From contig OZ035998.1 of NCBI GenBank assembly GCA_964035015.1, forward strand, positions 12,408,143-12,472,142: a DNA stretch of 64,000 bases, written 5' to 3'. Position 1 is the first letter of the stretch, and each line of letters opens with the position of its first letter. Both the position numbers and the translations under genes were made by a program. The notes under the pieces were generated by a model that saw only the letters and a list, made by a program, of their open reading frames with translations, was not told where the DNA came from and ran no database searches. Positions 35,395 through 43,839 of the stretch are shown piece after piece. This stretch comes from Corallium rubrum (Eukaryota; Cnidaria; Anthozoa; Scleralcyonacea; Coralliidae).

Positions 35395-35668
<274 letters not shown>

Positions 35669-35984
35669 ATAATAAACTAATTTGCATGCCTAACTCCGTG
35701 GTATCCGTCCAATCCGTCCTTATTTTTAAAGGGTTGGAAAGTGAGTTAGTAGGATGGCAAGTTATGTAAAAATAAGGACGGATATCACGGATATCACGGA
35801 GATAGGTATGCAAATTAGTTATTAGTATTAGTTTAAACTAATTTGCATGCCTAACTCCGTGATATCCGTCGAACCCGTCCTTATCTTTAAAGGGTTAAAA
35901 AGTGAATTAGTAGGATGGCAAGTTATGTAAAAATAAGGACGGATATCACGGATATCGGCATGCAGTTCAGTGTATTAGTGTAGT

Positions 35985-37140
35985 TTTAGTGTAGTTAGTG
36001 TAGTTTTAGCGTAGTTAGTGTAGTTTTAGTGTAGTTAGTGTAGTTTTAGTGTAGTTTGTGTAGTTTTAGTGTAGTTTTAGTGTAGTTAGTGTAGTTTTAG
36101 CGTAGTTAGTGTAGTTTTAGTGTAGTTAGTGGAGTTTTAGTGTAGTTAATGTAGTTTTAGTGTAGTTAGTGTAGTTTTAGTGTAGTTAGTTAGTGTAGTT
36201 TTAGTGTAGTTAGTGTAGTTTTAGTGTAGTTAGTGTAGTTTTAGTGTAGTTAGTGTAGTTTTAGCGTAGTTAGTGTAGTTTTAGTGTAGTTAGTGTAGTT
36301 TTAGTGTAGTTTTAGTGTAGTTAGTGTAGTTAGTGTGGTTTTAGTGTAGTTAGTGTAGTTTTAGCGTAGTTAGTGTAGTTTCAGCGTAGTTAGTGTAGTT
36401 TTAGCGTAGTTAGTGTAGTTTTAGTGTAGTTTTAGTGTAGTTAGTGTAATTTTAGTGTAGTTTTAGCGTAGTTAGTGTAGTTTTAGTGTAGTTAGTGTAG
36501 TTTTAGCGTAGTTAGTGTAGTTTTAGCGTAGTTAGTGTAGTTTTAGTGTAGTTTTAGTGTAGTTAGTGTAGTTTTAGTGTAGTTTTAGCGCAGTTAGTGT
36601 AGTTTTAGTGTAGTTAGTGTAGTTTTAGCGTAGTTAGTGTAGTTTTAGCGTAGTTAGTGTAGTTTTAGTGTAGTTTTAGTGTAGTTTTAGCGCAGTTAGT
36701 GTAGTTTTAGTGTAGTTAGTGTAGTTTTAGCGTAGTTAGTGTAGTTTTAGTGTAGTTAGTGTAGTTTTAGCGTAGTTAGTGTAGTTTTAGTGTAGTTAGA
36801 GTAGTTTTAGTGTAGTTAGTGTAGTTTTAGTGTAGTTAGTGTAGTTTTAGTGTAGTTTTAGTGTAGTTAGTGTAGTTTTAGTGTAGTTTTAGTGTAGTTA
36901 GTGTAGTTTTAGTTTAGTTAGTGTAGTTTTAGTGTAGTTAGTGTAGTTTTAGCGTAGTTAGTGTAGTTTTAGTGTAGTTAGTGTACTTAGTGTTGTTTTA
37001 GTGTAGTTAGTGTACTTAGTGTAGTTTTAGTGTAGATAGTGTACTTAGTGTAGTTTTAGTGTAGTTTTAGTGTAGTTAGTGTAGTTTTAGTGTAGTTAGT
37101 GTAGTTTTAGTGTAGTTAGTGTATTAGTGTATTGGTGTAT
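35985..37140. repeat. TAGTTTTAGTG minisatellite
   Basis: About 1.15 kb of alternating TAGTTTTAGTG and TAGTTAGTG units with TAGCG variants. It is the reverse complement of the 32366-32915 array. Confidence 0.92.
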
Positions 37141-37255
37141 TGGGCTATTGATATAAAACTTTGCAGTCAAATTTTCCTCGGTGAGTTTGAGGATGTGTGC
37201 AAGTAAAAAACACAGGAAAAATCTATAATTATCTATTCGATTTGGGGTTCGATCG

Positions 37256-37572
37256 ACTCTGTTTCACTTATGGAAATTTTTTACGGATTTTTATAAATAT
37301 TTGACTGGAAAAACAAGCAATATTATGAATATTTTTGTTTAGTTGTCTCCCAAGTGACACTGATGTAAACTCGGACAACAGAAATCATTATGACCGTGAC
37401 AACATAATAATGTAAACTCGGACAACAGAAATTATTATAACCGTGACAATGAACTAAAACAACTATATAATCACTTGGGAGATAACTAAACAAAAATATT
37501 CCGAATATTGCTTGTTCTTCCAGTCAAGCATTTATAAAAATCCGTAAAAAATTTCCATAAATGAAACAGAGT
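37256..37572. promoter_or_regulatory. 102-bp inverted repeat with paired direct repeats, candidate origin
   Basis: Arms 37256-37357 and 37471-37572 are near-perfect inverted copies (ACTCTGTTTCA ... CCAAGTGA on the left). The 113-bp loop has two 42-bp direct repeats (37361-37402 and 37408-37449, core ATGTAAACTCGGACAACAG) differing at four or so positions. It is located 105 bp before the helicase start. Initiator helicases typically bind repeated sites at an origin, so this is a reasonable candidate; it could also be a terminal hairpin or an unrelated MITE. Confidence 0.6.
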
Positions 37573-37588
37573 GAATAATAGGTGTTTA

Positions 37589-37642
37589 AAACCTCGAGGT
37601 TTCAAAATACGAATAATTAACGCACGAAAAGTATAAAAAACC
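37589..37642 (+). promoter_or_regulatory. Candidate promoter with perfect palindrome
   Basis: A 14-bp perfect palindrome AAACCTCGAGGTTT (37589-37602) precedes a TATA-like GTATAAAAAACC (37631-37642), 36 nt before the helicase ATG. A short upstream ORF begins at 37643 and ends at a TGA after eight codons. Confidence 0.4.
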
Positions 37643-37677
37643 ATGCACTTCGAAAGGGAACAGCCTTGAGTTGGAAC

Positions 37678-40092
37678 ATGTCGGTACAAAGAAGATGGAA
37701 CTACGCTTCGGAGCCAGCAAGGCAGCTCAATAGTATTGCCATTAAAAACTCTGCGAGATGTTATATAGCGCCGATCGTACAGCGTGGTTTAGCCGTATTT
37801 ACAGTGAAATGTGTATGGAGAGTTGCTGGTGGTCAAGATGGTTTATATAAAGCATGGGATATGATATCTGAGAAACGAAACGAGTGCGACACGAGCGTTG
37901 CCGACATACCAAACGTGGTATTCTTCTTTTCAGCAATCTCTGTTTTCGATGACAAAAATAAAAAGTCAGCAAATGAAGACAACGTGGAAACAGTTGAGTC
38001 AGAGCAGTCTTTGTTATCGGAAACGAATTCGTCGCAGAGTACAACTGTATACGAATCGGCCGTTCAGAAGAAACGATATCCAGCAATAAGTTATTGGATT
38101 GCAGTTACATCGAAAAATGGAGCACCGGTGCGAGACCTTTCGCTGAGAAAGGCGCTACTGAAATGCAACGTGGAGATCGACGCAAAAACGGTATCGTGTG
38201 GAAGAGGCAGTGAAGAAAAATACATTCGAGCTCTGTTCACAGTACTAAAAGATCATAGTTCTTCCTACATGCAGGAACTTGTCAACGAGTCGTGCCAAAG
38301 ATGCTTCGAGCAAACCTACGTGGACGTGACAGACGACGAACCAACCACAAGTCAAGTATCTGAGATTGTAACTATAGAAAAAGTTGTAAGATTCACAATG
38401 GTGTCAAAAGCGTCGAAGCAGATCGAAACGGCGTTAAAAAGTCTTCGACGGTCTGGTCTCGAGCTCGATATAGCTGGGATGCCTGCTGAAATTGTCGCGG
38501 AAGAAGAAGCCAGTCTAACAAGCGAAATAACTACCGATCCATGTGTCATACTTATCCACGACATCGAGAAAATCATGAAAAAGTTGAATTTTGCCCTTTA
38601 CAAGGGAGAGGTTTACAAATTGATTCCCGGAGCTAAATTCACCTACAAATTGAAATGTGACGTCGAGAAGTTTATCGGCACACTCGAAGGCAACGCGGTA
38701 TTAAAAGCCAAAATTATCAAGTACGGGAAGCGTGTCTTCAACAAACTCAGTAATCCGGACAGTCAAGCCATACGACAAATCAGAGTGGATTATAACCTAA
38801 TCGAAATAAGCGACGGTCACTGTTTGTCCCTCAAAGACAGAGAGATTACAAGCAACGCAATACCAGAAGCAGAAATCGGAATGATTACCCCACGAGCCTT
38901 CTCCGCCTACGACGGTGCCATGCAGAATTGTGAAGCAAAGTTCTTTCAAGAGGTGCTGGAGGACAGTCTTTCGTCTGAAGAGATCAGTTCATTCTGTGAA
39001 GATTTCCTTCGCCTTCTACACCACAGAGGAAAGACGCACAAGGAGAAAGTGCCATTTCTTATTGGAGAACCCAACAGCGGTAAGACGAGTTTGTTCAGTC
39101 CAATTCAAGGTATTGTCCACCCAAAACGCATAGCAAAGATAACCAAGCAGCGCGAATTCAACAAAGCGATGATCAACGATGATTGCGAAGTTATATTTCT
39201 AGACGAAGCTCACGTGACAATGATGGATCTTGACGACTGGAAGATTCTAACGCAAGGCGGTTGGACTGCTCACGACGCAAAGTTCAAGACATGCCAAGGA
39301 TTTGTCAACAAATGCCCAATGCTTATAGCGTCGCAAACCGACATGGATTTTGGTAGTACAGTGGACAACGACGCTATGGATACCCGATTGCGCAGATACA
39401 AGTTCAAAAAACTGCCTTCTCCAGAGCCTGATGCTTTTACTTGGCTGAAAAAACATCCCGTAGAGTGCATCATCTGGGCAATGAACAACGCAGGTGGCAA
39501 CGCGCGCGACAGTCATGTTCAACACGAAAATGGTACGGATGGCGAAGATGCGAATGAAAAACTGACATGTGCCGAGGAACAGGAGTTGTTCGAATTGAAT
39601 GTAAGATCGATTATTGAAAGCGACGACGCTGATAGTGAATACGAAGAAGCCTTCGAAGATGACGCAGCTGGACCAAGTCAAGAGGCGACGAGTGACTCGA
39701 TTGGTTCGTCGGCTCAAGCCTCCTCGCAGCGAGCAGTGGTTGATGTGGAAACACGAGTGCAAGGAGAATTGGAAAAGTGTCACGAGACGTCGTTGAGATT
39801 CAAGCATTTGAGCGGAATAAAAAATAAGCTCTTGCGAGAAAAGCAAAAACGCCTATGCGAATACAAGGAACGGATGGTGAAGCAAAAGCTGTTAACAGCT
39901 GAAGAATGCGAACAGTTCGACGACCAAGAAACTATCCCGGAAGCCCTAAAGAAGAAAATTCACGAGAGACGGTGGAAGATCATCCGAGAAGATAATGCAA
40001 AGAGGAAGCAAAATATTGAAGAAGAAATGGAAGCAGCATTTGCCAACCCTTGGCTGCACAAAACGGAGCGTGACCTCATCGAAAATCAATAA
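37678..40092 (+). CDS. SF3 helicase replication protein
   Basis: ATG at 37678 gives 804 aa with no introns (the frame opens at 37666 with TTG). The C-terminal half carries the superfamily 3 helicase set, residues counted from this ATG: Walker A GEPNSGKT at 463-470, Walker B with VIFLDEAH at 505-512, motif C PMLIASQ at 547-553, and an arginine-rich DTRLRRYKF at 568-576. SF3 proteins such as papillomavirus E1 and parvovirus NS1 are hexameric initiator helicases. Motif C normally ends in Asn; here it is Gln. The N-terminal 450 residues lack a visible HUH nuclease. After the helicase come an acidic segment (~615-670) and a highly charged, probably helical tail. The frame ends at TAA 40090-40092, but homologous-looking coding continues in the same frame beyond it. 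The role is inferred: unwinding the element's own DNA. Confidence 0.8.
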   Translation: MSVQRRWNYASEPARQLNSIAIKNSARCYIAPIVQRGLAVFTVKCVWRVAGGQDGLYKAWDMISEKRNECDTSVADIPNVVFFFSAISVFDDKNKKSANEDNVETVESEQSLLSETNSSQSTTVYESAVQKKRYPAISYWIAVTSKNGAPVRDLSLRKALLKCNVEIDAKTVSCGRGSEEKYIRALFTVLKDHSSSYMQELVNESCQRCFEQTYVDVTDDEPTTSQVSEIVTIEKVVRFTMVSKASKQIETALKSLRRSGLELDIAGMPAEIVAEEEASLTSEITTDPCVILIHDIEKIMKKLNFALYKGEVYKLIPGAKFTYKLKCDVEKFIGTLEGNAVLKAKIIKYGKRVFNKLSNPDSQAIRQIRVDYNLIEISDGHCLSLKDREITSNAIPEAEIGMITPRAFSAYDGAMQNCEAKFFQEVLEDSLSSEEISSFCEDFLRLLHHRGKTHKEKVPFLIGEPNSGKTSLFSPIQGIVHPKRIAKITKQREFNKAMINDDCEVIFLDEAHVTMMDLDDWKILTQGGWTAHDAKFKTCQGFVNKCPMLIASQTDMDFGSTVDNDAMDTRLRRYKFKKLPSPEPDAFTWLKKHPVECIIWAMNNAGGNARDSHVQHENGTDGEDANEKLTCAEEQELFELNVRSIIESDDADSEYEEAFEDDAAGPSQEATSDSIGSSAQASSQRAVVDVETRVQGELEKCHETSLRFKHLSGIKNKLLREKQKRLCEYKERMVKQKLLTAEECEQFDDQETIPEALKKKIHERRWKIIREDNAKRKQNIEEEMEAAFANPWLHKTERDLIENQ

Positions 40093-40620
40093 AAATTTGA
40101 GAAAACCGATCCAGCATTGTACAAGTCCCTTTGCGAGATTGGCGTACACAAGCTGTGGTTATATCATTCTTCCAAAAAGTACGACGTCAAAAGCAAAGTG
40201 GCGATCGCAAAACGCGCAAAGATGCTGAAGGACTTTGGTTACAACGCAAGTGTCACGGATCTTTGGTCGGTCCCGCTACTTTTTGACCGTTCCACTTCAA
40301 GCCACCCGCATTACGAGAGCGGGCCCGAGGACGGCTTAAGCGGTTTGACTCAACCAGATCCGCCCCGAAAATCGTCGCAGCAACGTGTGTCGCAGCAACG
40401 TATACCGCCACCAGCCTTCAATAAAAACAAAACGCATAGCCATCCTATCACAAAAGACATTCTCAGTCAACCAACACTGGTCCGAACTTGGAAAACTGCT
40501 AATAACGACGAGGACAACCGAGACCGCTTATTCACACGAAGTCAACCTGTTCCTAAGCGAAAGAAATTGTGCAAAACCGTTAACCAAAGTAAAATCGAGG
40601 ATTTTTTTCGTCCAAAATAA
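40093..40620 (+). pseudogene. In-frame C-terminal continuation with PIP box
   Basis: Immediately after the helicase stop the same frame stays open for 175 codons to TAA at 40618-40620 (an ATG lies at 40117). It starts with a compact helical region (SLCEIGVHKLWLYHSSKKYD), then a disordered Pro/Gln/Ser-rich linker, a basic stretch (PKRKKLC) and finally QSKIEDFFRPK. QxxIxxFF is the canonical PCNA-interacting peptide, and PKRKK resembles a nuclear localisation signal. I infer that it was originally the C-terminus of the helicase, cut off by one nonsense change; a separate gene or stop-codon readthrough is possible. Confidence 0.65.
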
Positions 40621-40786
40621 CTGAAAAGAAAAACATGCTATAACTTATAAATTTGTTTTTCTCTTTTCGTTGTTTTTTTTTGCGCTCGCGTGTGTGTGTG
40701 CGCGCACGTAAAATGTGTACAAATGGTAATCTAAAGTAACTCACAAAAAGCAGTTGTCGCGTAATAAATTTTAATAATAGTAACAT
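40621..40786. terminator. Convergent 3' ends with poly(A) signal
   Basis: A 166-bp gap separates the two convergent coding regions. An AATAAA for the + strand gene lies at 40763-40768. A GTGTGTGTGCGCGC run occurs near 40689-40706. Confidence 0.5.
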
Positions 40787-42466
40787 TCATTTGTTTAATC
40801 CCGCAGTTGTTTTGCCAAATGATTTTGACAAGGCTCGCTTTTGTAGAGAATCAGCAGTTCGTCCTTCCAGAAACGAAATCTCGGAATCTCGTAAAATTGC
40901 TGTCCACTGGCCAAACCCATGTTTGTCGATGCCTCGCTTTAGGACGCAATCTTCTTGCGCGGTAAACCGCAAACGTTTTGCTCTTTCGTTATTCGGTGTA
41001 GAGACCAAACTGCAGGTTTCCGAAGCTGTGGCGAACAGCTGAGACGGACTTCGTCCGATTGCGGGAAATTGTATTTCTGTCGATATCTCTAATTCCTCCT
41101 GTGATGACTCGGACGATGTGAAAAGTGATTTGTTGTATTTCTTACGACTTTTTTGCGACGTTTCGACATCCGATTCCGATTGAGATAGTCCTAACGTTTT
41201 ACGCAGTTTTTTCTCGACTCCACTTCTTTTGTTTTGTTCTAATTTCTGAAGACTATCCCGCGCTTTAGTCGCCACTTCGCGTGAACGTTTCTTTTTGTAA
41301 TAGATCTGCGCAACACTCGAACTGTGCTTTTGGTCTTCCGACACCGCTTCCCGCTCCTGAGGTGACAACGATTTGTCACTTTCCGTCTCGATGATCTGCC
41401 GAAGTCTAGTCGGATGAATGTATTTGCCGATTGCGTCGTAGACCAATTTCGACATCATATCGGACAGCTTGTCGTACTGCGTGCCGTTGCGGGTAACCAG
41501 AAGGTAGTCACACTTGGGTTTCAAACGTGGTCGGATGTATTTGACAAAATCGTCGATGATTCGAAGACCGGTACGATCCAAGATAAGCGAATCGAAGCCA
41601 TACTTTGCCGCGGTTTTGAATTGACGCTGGTCAATAAAGCCACCGTTCTGTTTCGCAGTCTCGATCATTTCTAGCGTCAAGTACTGGTACGTCATCGGCC
41701 GTGACCCTTTCACGTTGATGAACAAGTAATTGGCGATAAACTTGTTGGCAAACGATAGATCGTAAGGGCTGACCGATGACGCTAAGTCGCCGTTCGTTTT
41801 GCATCGTTCGAGAATTCCCTTATATCTTGGCAGATGGTACGGTATGACCTCCAGCATTTCTTCCATAGTCGCCCAGTTCCCTTTGGCTTCTAATGTATCG
41901 ATATCCATGTCTTTGGTCCACTGCACCTTCATCATTTTACCGATGCACTTTTTGGCTCGTTTCAAATGAATTTCCGTCACACTGACATTTTCCAGAACTT
42001 TGCGACAAGGTAATTTTATTCTTCGGTAATCGATTAAATCGGCAATCGCATTCAAGTACGCCATTTGGCCAGGATAACTCAACTTCCATTTTTCTTCCAT
42101 TGTCGTTATAAATTTGCATAGGATTGTTGGCGAACCCAGGCAAAAGTCTACGATATCGTCCGTCAACACCGCATCTTCATCTTCATACGATATCTTTAAG
42201 AACTTTAGACATCTCTTGGCGGTTTGATTAGCTTGTGTCATACTTTTCCCACCACCTGCAGCGCTGTTTAACCACGATGCAAATTCGCTACCTGCTGGGC
42301 TGGACATGGAGTAAGATGGGATATTCGATGTGTCGAAGCTGCGTCTTCCTTTCTCTGGTTTTTGTGCCAGATTTGCCGGTTTGCTCTGCAACTGATGGTG
42401 CCCCGACGTGACGGTTGTCGATGGTTTTTCGTCAAAGTAATAGAACCATGGGTGTATTGAATGCAT
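40787..42466 (-). CDS. Tyrosine recombinase with Myb/SANT domain
   Basis: 559 aa from the ATG at 42466, without introns. A helical core-binding-like region occupies roughly 75-250. The catalytic part shows the YR order: R256 in GSRPMTYQYLT, an FVKYIRP strand region (308-313), HPTRLRQ at 351-357, then KHSSSVAQIYY with H381 and Y389/Y390. This R...HxxR...H...Y arrangement, especially H-S-x(3)-A-x(2)-YY, resembles animal Crypton-type recombinases. A charged linker leads to a Myb/SANT-like domain (about 499-546: FTAQEDCVLKRGIDKHG, QWTAILRD, GRTADSLQKRA), similar to telobox-type DNA-binding domains. It probably integrates or resolves the element. The coding frame extends upstream past one in-frame TGA, so this ATG is probably not the original start. 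Confidence 0.75.
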   Translation of the reverse strand: MHSIHPWFYYFDEKPSTTVTSGHHQLQSKPANLAQKPEKGRRSFDTSNIPSYSMSSPAGSEFASWLNSAAGGGKSMTQANQTAKRCLKFLKISYEDEDAVLTDDIVDFCLGSPTILCKFITTMEEKWKLSYPGQMAYLNAIADLIDYRRIKLPCRKVLENVSVTEIHLKRAKKCIGKMMKVQWTKDMDIDTLEAKGNWATMEEMLEVIPYHLPRYKGILERCKTNGDLASSVSPYDLSFANKFIANYLFINVKGSRPMTYQYLTLEMIETAKQNGGFIDQRQFKTAAKYGFDSLILDRTGLRIIDDFVKYIRPRLKPKCDYLLVTRNGTQYDKLSDMMSKLVYDAIGKYIHPTRLRQIIETESDKSLSPQEREAVSEDQKHSSSVAQIYYKKKRSREVATKARDSLQKLEQNKRSGVEKKLRKTLGLSQSESDVETSQKSRKKYNKSLFTSSESSQEELEISTEIQFPAIGRSPSQLFATASETCSLVSTPNNERAKRLRFTAQEDCVLKRGIDKHGFGQWTAILRDSEISFLEGRTADSLQKRALSKSFGKTTAGLNK

Positions 42467-42628
42467 GTGCTTTCTCAGTCCTCGTTTTGTCCCGAATCCT
42501 TCGTGTTCACAACTCTCGACTGGACATTTGTACAGAGAGTTCTCGCTTGGTCAAAGGTGTAATCTCTTCGGACGTTCTCGTGCTCCAGCAATCTTGGACC
42601 AGTCAATCGGAATTCTGCCACCTTGCAT
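42467..42628 (-). pseudogene. Recombinase N-terminus with C2H2 finger, cut by a stop
   Basis: Upstream of the 42466 ATG the frame continues to an ATG at 42628. Counted from there, codon 26 is TGA (42551-42553). Downstream of it come YKCPVESC, then GFGTKRGLRKHMHSIH, fitting C-x4-C-x4-F-x5-L-x2-H-x4-H (C35, C40, H54, H59). The finger straddles the 42466 ATG, so starting there removes both cysteines. TGA could have arisen from CGA by a CpG transition. A TATA-like CATAAATAGG lies on the minus strand near 42662-42671. Confidence 0.6.
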
Positions 42629-42732
42629 TTCTGTTTATCTTAGCCTTGTACATGTGTTCCCTATTTATGCTAAAGGAGGTGAACCTCTATTGTAACATCA
42701 AGCCAATGAAATCGCAAAAACGTCGAGCATGA

Positions 42733-43130
42733 TCGAGCGTGTTCTTATTATTCAAGCTTATTATTATGAATAATTTTGAAGTTAATTTGATATTAATTCT
42801 ATTGCTGCGTGCAAACAATCGTAATATGATGTTTGACAAATTTTCTTTGTCAAGAGTTTTTCCTGAAGCGGAACAATGTAAAGAGGAACATCTGAGAACA
42901 TATTGTTCCTCACTTAAAGCGGAACGTTTTGGACTTCGCAGCTAAATCGGAACATTTTGTTCTGCTTTGCACTATCGGAACGAATTCATGCATTCCTTTT
43001 TACGAAAACGGACCAAAATGTGCCGTTAATAGATATCGGAAGCAAAAGAAAACGACAAATATTTTGTTCTCTAACGAATCTAAAAAAACAACTATCTAAA
43101 CTATCTTGAAGTCAAGACAAAGTCTACGTT
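42733..43130. promoter_or_regulatory. Upstream region of the recombinase with GGAAC boxes
   Basis: Five GGAAC boxes (42870, 42885, 42921, 42949 and 42977) plus an inverted GAGGAACA / TGTTCCTC pair (42883-42911) lie in ~110 bp. They could be regulator or recombinase binding sites, or chance. Nothing else was seen here. Confidence 0.3.
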
Positions 43131-43250
43131 CCCATTAACAAACTAAGGGTTGAAAAATTCAAAGCAAACCAATGTCACGCCAAAGGTAAATGCCCAAATT
43201 TTAAAGAAAACTGGACTGTTTCCTAAAGGAACACAAACTTTCCCTATCTG

Positions 43251-43439
<189 letters not shown>

Positions 43440-43527
43440 TCAAAGATTCACTTGACAACGTGCAACCGTATAAATAACTTAAAAAACAAACATTTCTTTG
43501 TAGTCAGAAAATAATTTTGTTCTTTAG

Positions 43528-43839
43528 ACTTGCGTCTTACTGGATTTAGCAATCGACCAAATCGTGGACGCGTTGAGATACTTTATAATGGGGAATGGGG
43601 CACGGTTTGTGACGATTCTTGGGACATTAATGACGCTCGGGTGGTTTGTCGGCAGTTAGGATTTCCCGATGTACTTCGCGATCTAAATGGGGAAAATGTT
43701 CCAGATGGTATAGGCAAAATATGGCTAGATGAGGTAGACTGTAATGGGAGAGAACTTTTATTATCCAACTGTACTCATAATGGATGGGACTCTAGCGATT
43801 GCTACCATGATGAAGATGCAGGGGTGGTTTGCAAAAGAG
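43528..43839 (+). CDS. SRCR-domain protein, SRCR exon 1
   Basis: A complete scavenger receptor cysteine-rich domain in one exon (phase 1 to 1). It has LRLTGFSN, GRVEILYNGEWGTVCDDSWD, ARVVCRQLGFPD, IWLDEVDCNGRE, LSNCTHNGW, and DCYHDEDAGVVC. The six cysteines correspond to positions C2, C3, C5, C6, C7 and C8 of the SRCR nomenclature (group A set). The calcium-site-like acidic residues CDD and DE are kept. The acceptor is TTCTTTAG and the donor GTAAGT. This is the best-conserved domain of the eleven. SRCR arrays are extracellular ligand-binding modules, often in innate immunity. The gene runs to 62.8 kb and beyond, with no terminal exon in the window. Confidence 0.95.

Larger units (their letters stand above)
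37250..43130. mobile_element. SF3 helicase / tyrosine recombinase element, boundaries uncertain
   Basis: Two convergent, intronless, relatively GC-rich genes (helicase +, recombinase -) with a ~317-bp hairpin upstream of the first and a GGAAC-box region upstream of the second. The outer limits are set only by a minisatellite on the left (ends ~37140) and a GAAA array on the right (from 43252). No target duplication was identified. The gene content suggests self-replication plus integration. YR and SF3 genes coexist in Polinton-like viruses and virophages, but no capsid, packaging ATPase or polymerase gene is here. The YR resembles animal Cryptons, which lack a helicase. The whole matches no element I can name. 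Confidence 0.6.

Noticed and set aside
37678..39030. A parvovirus-type HUH nuclease in the N-terminus of the helicase protein
   Set aside because: No HxH motif with a downstream catalytic Tyr pair is visible, so I do not call it parvovirus-derived.
39247..39846. 199-codon frame on the minus strand
   Set aside because: Lies antisense inside the helicase coding region and has no recognised domain; typical shadow frame of a GC-richer gene.
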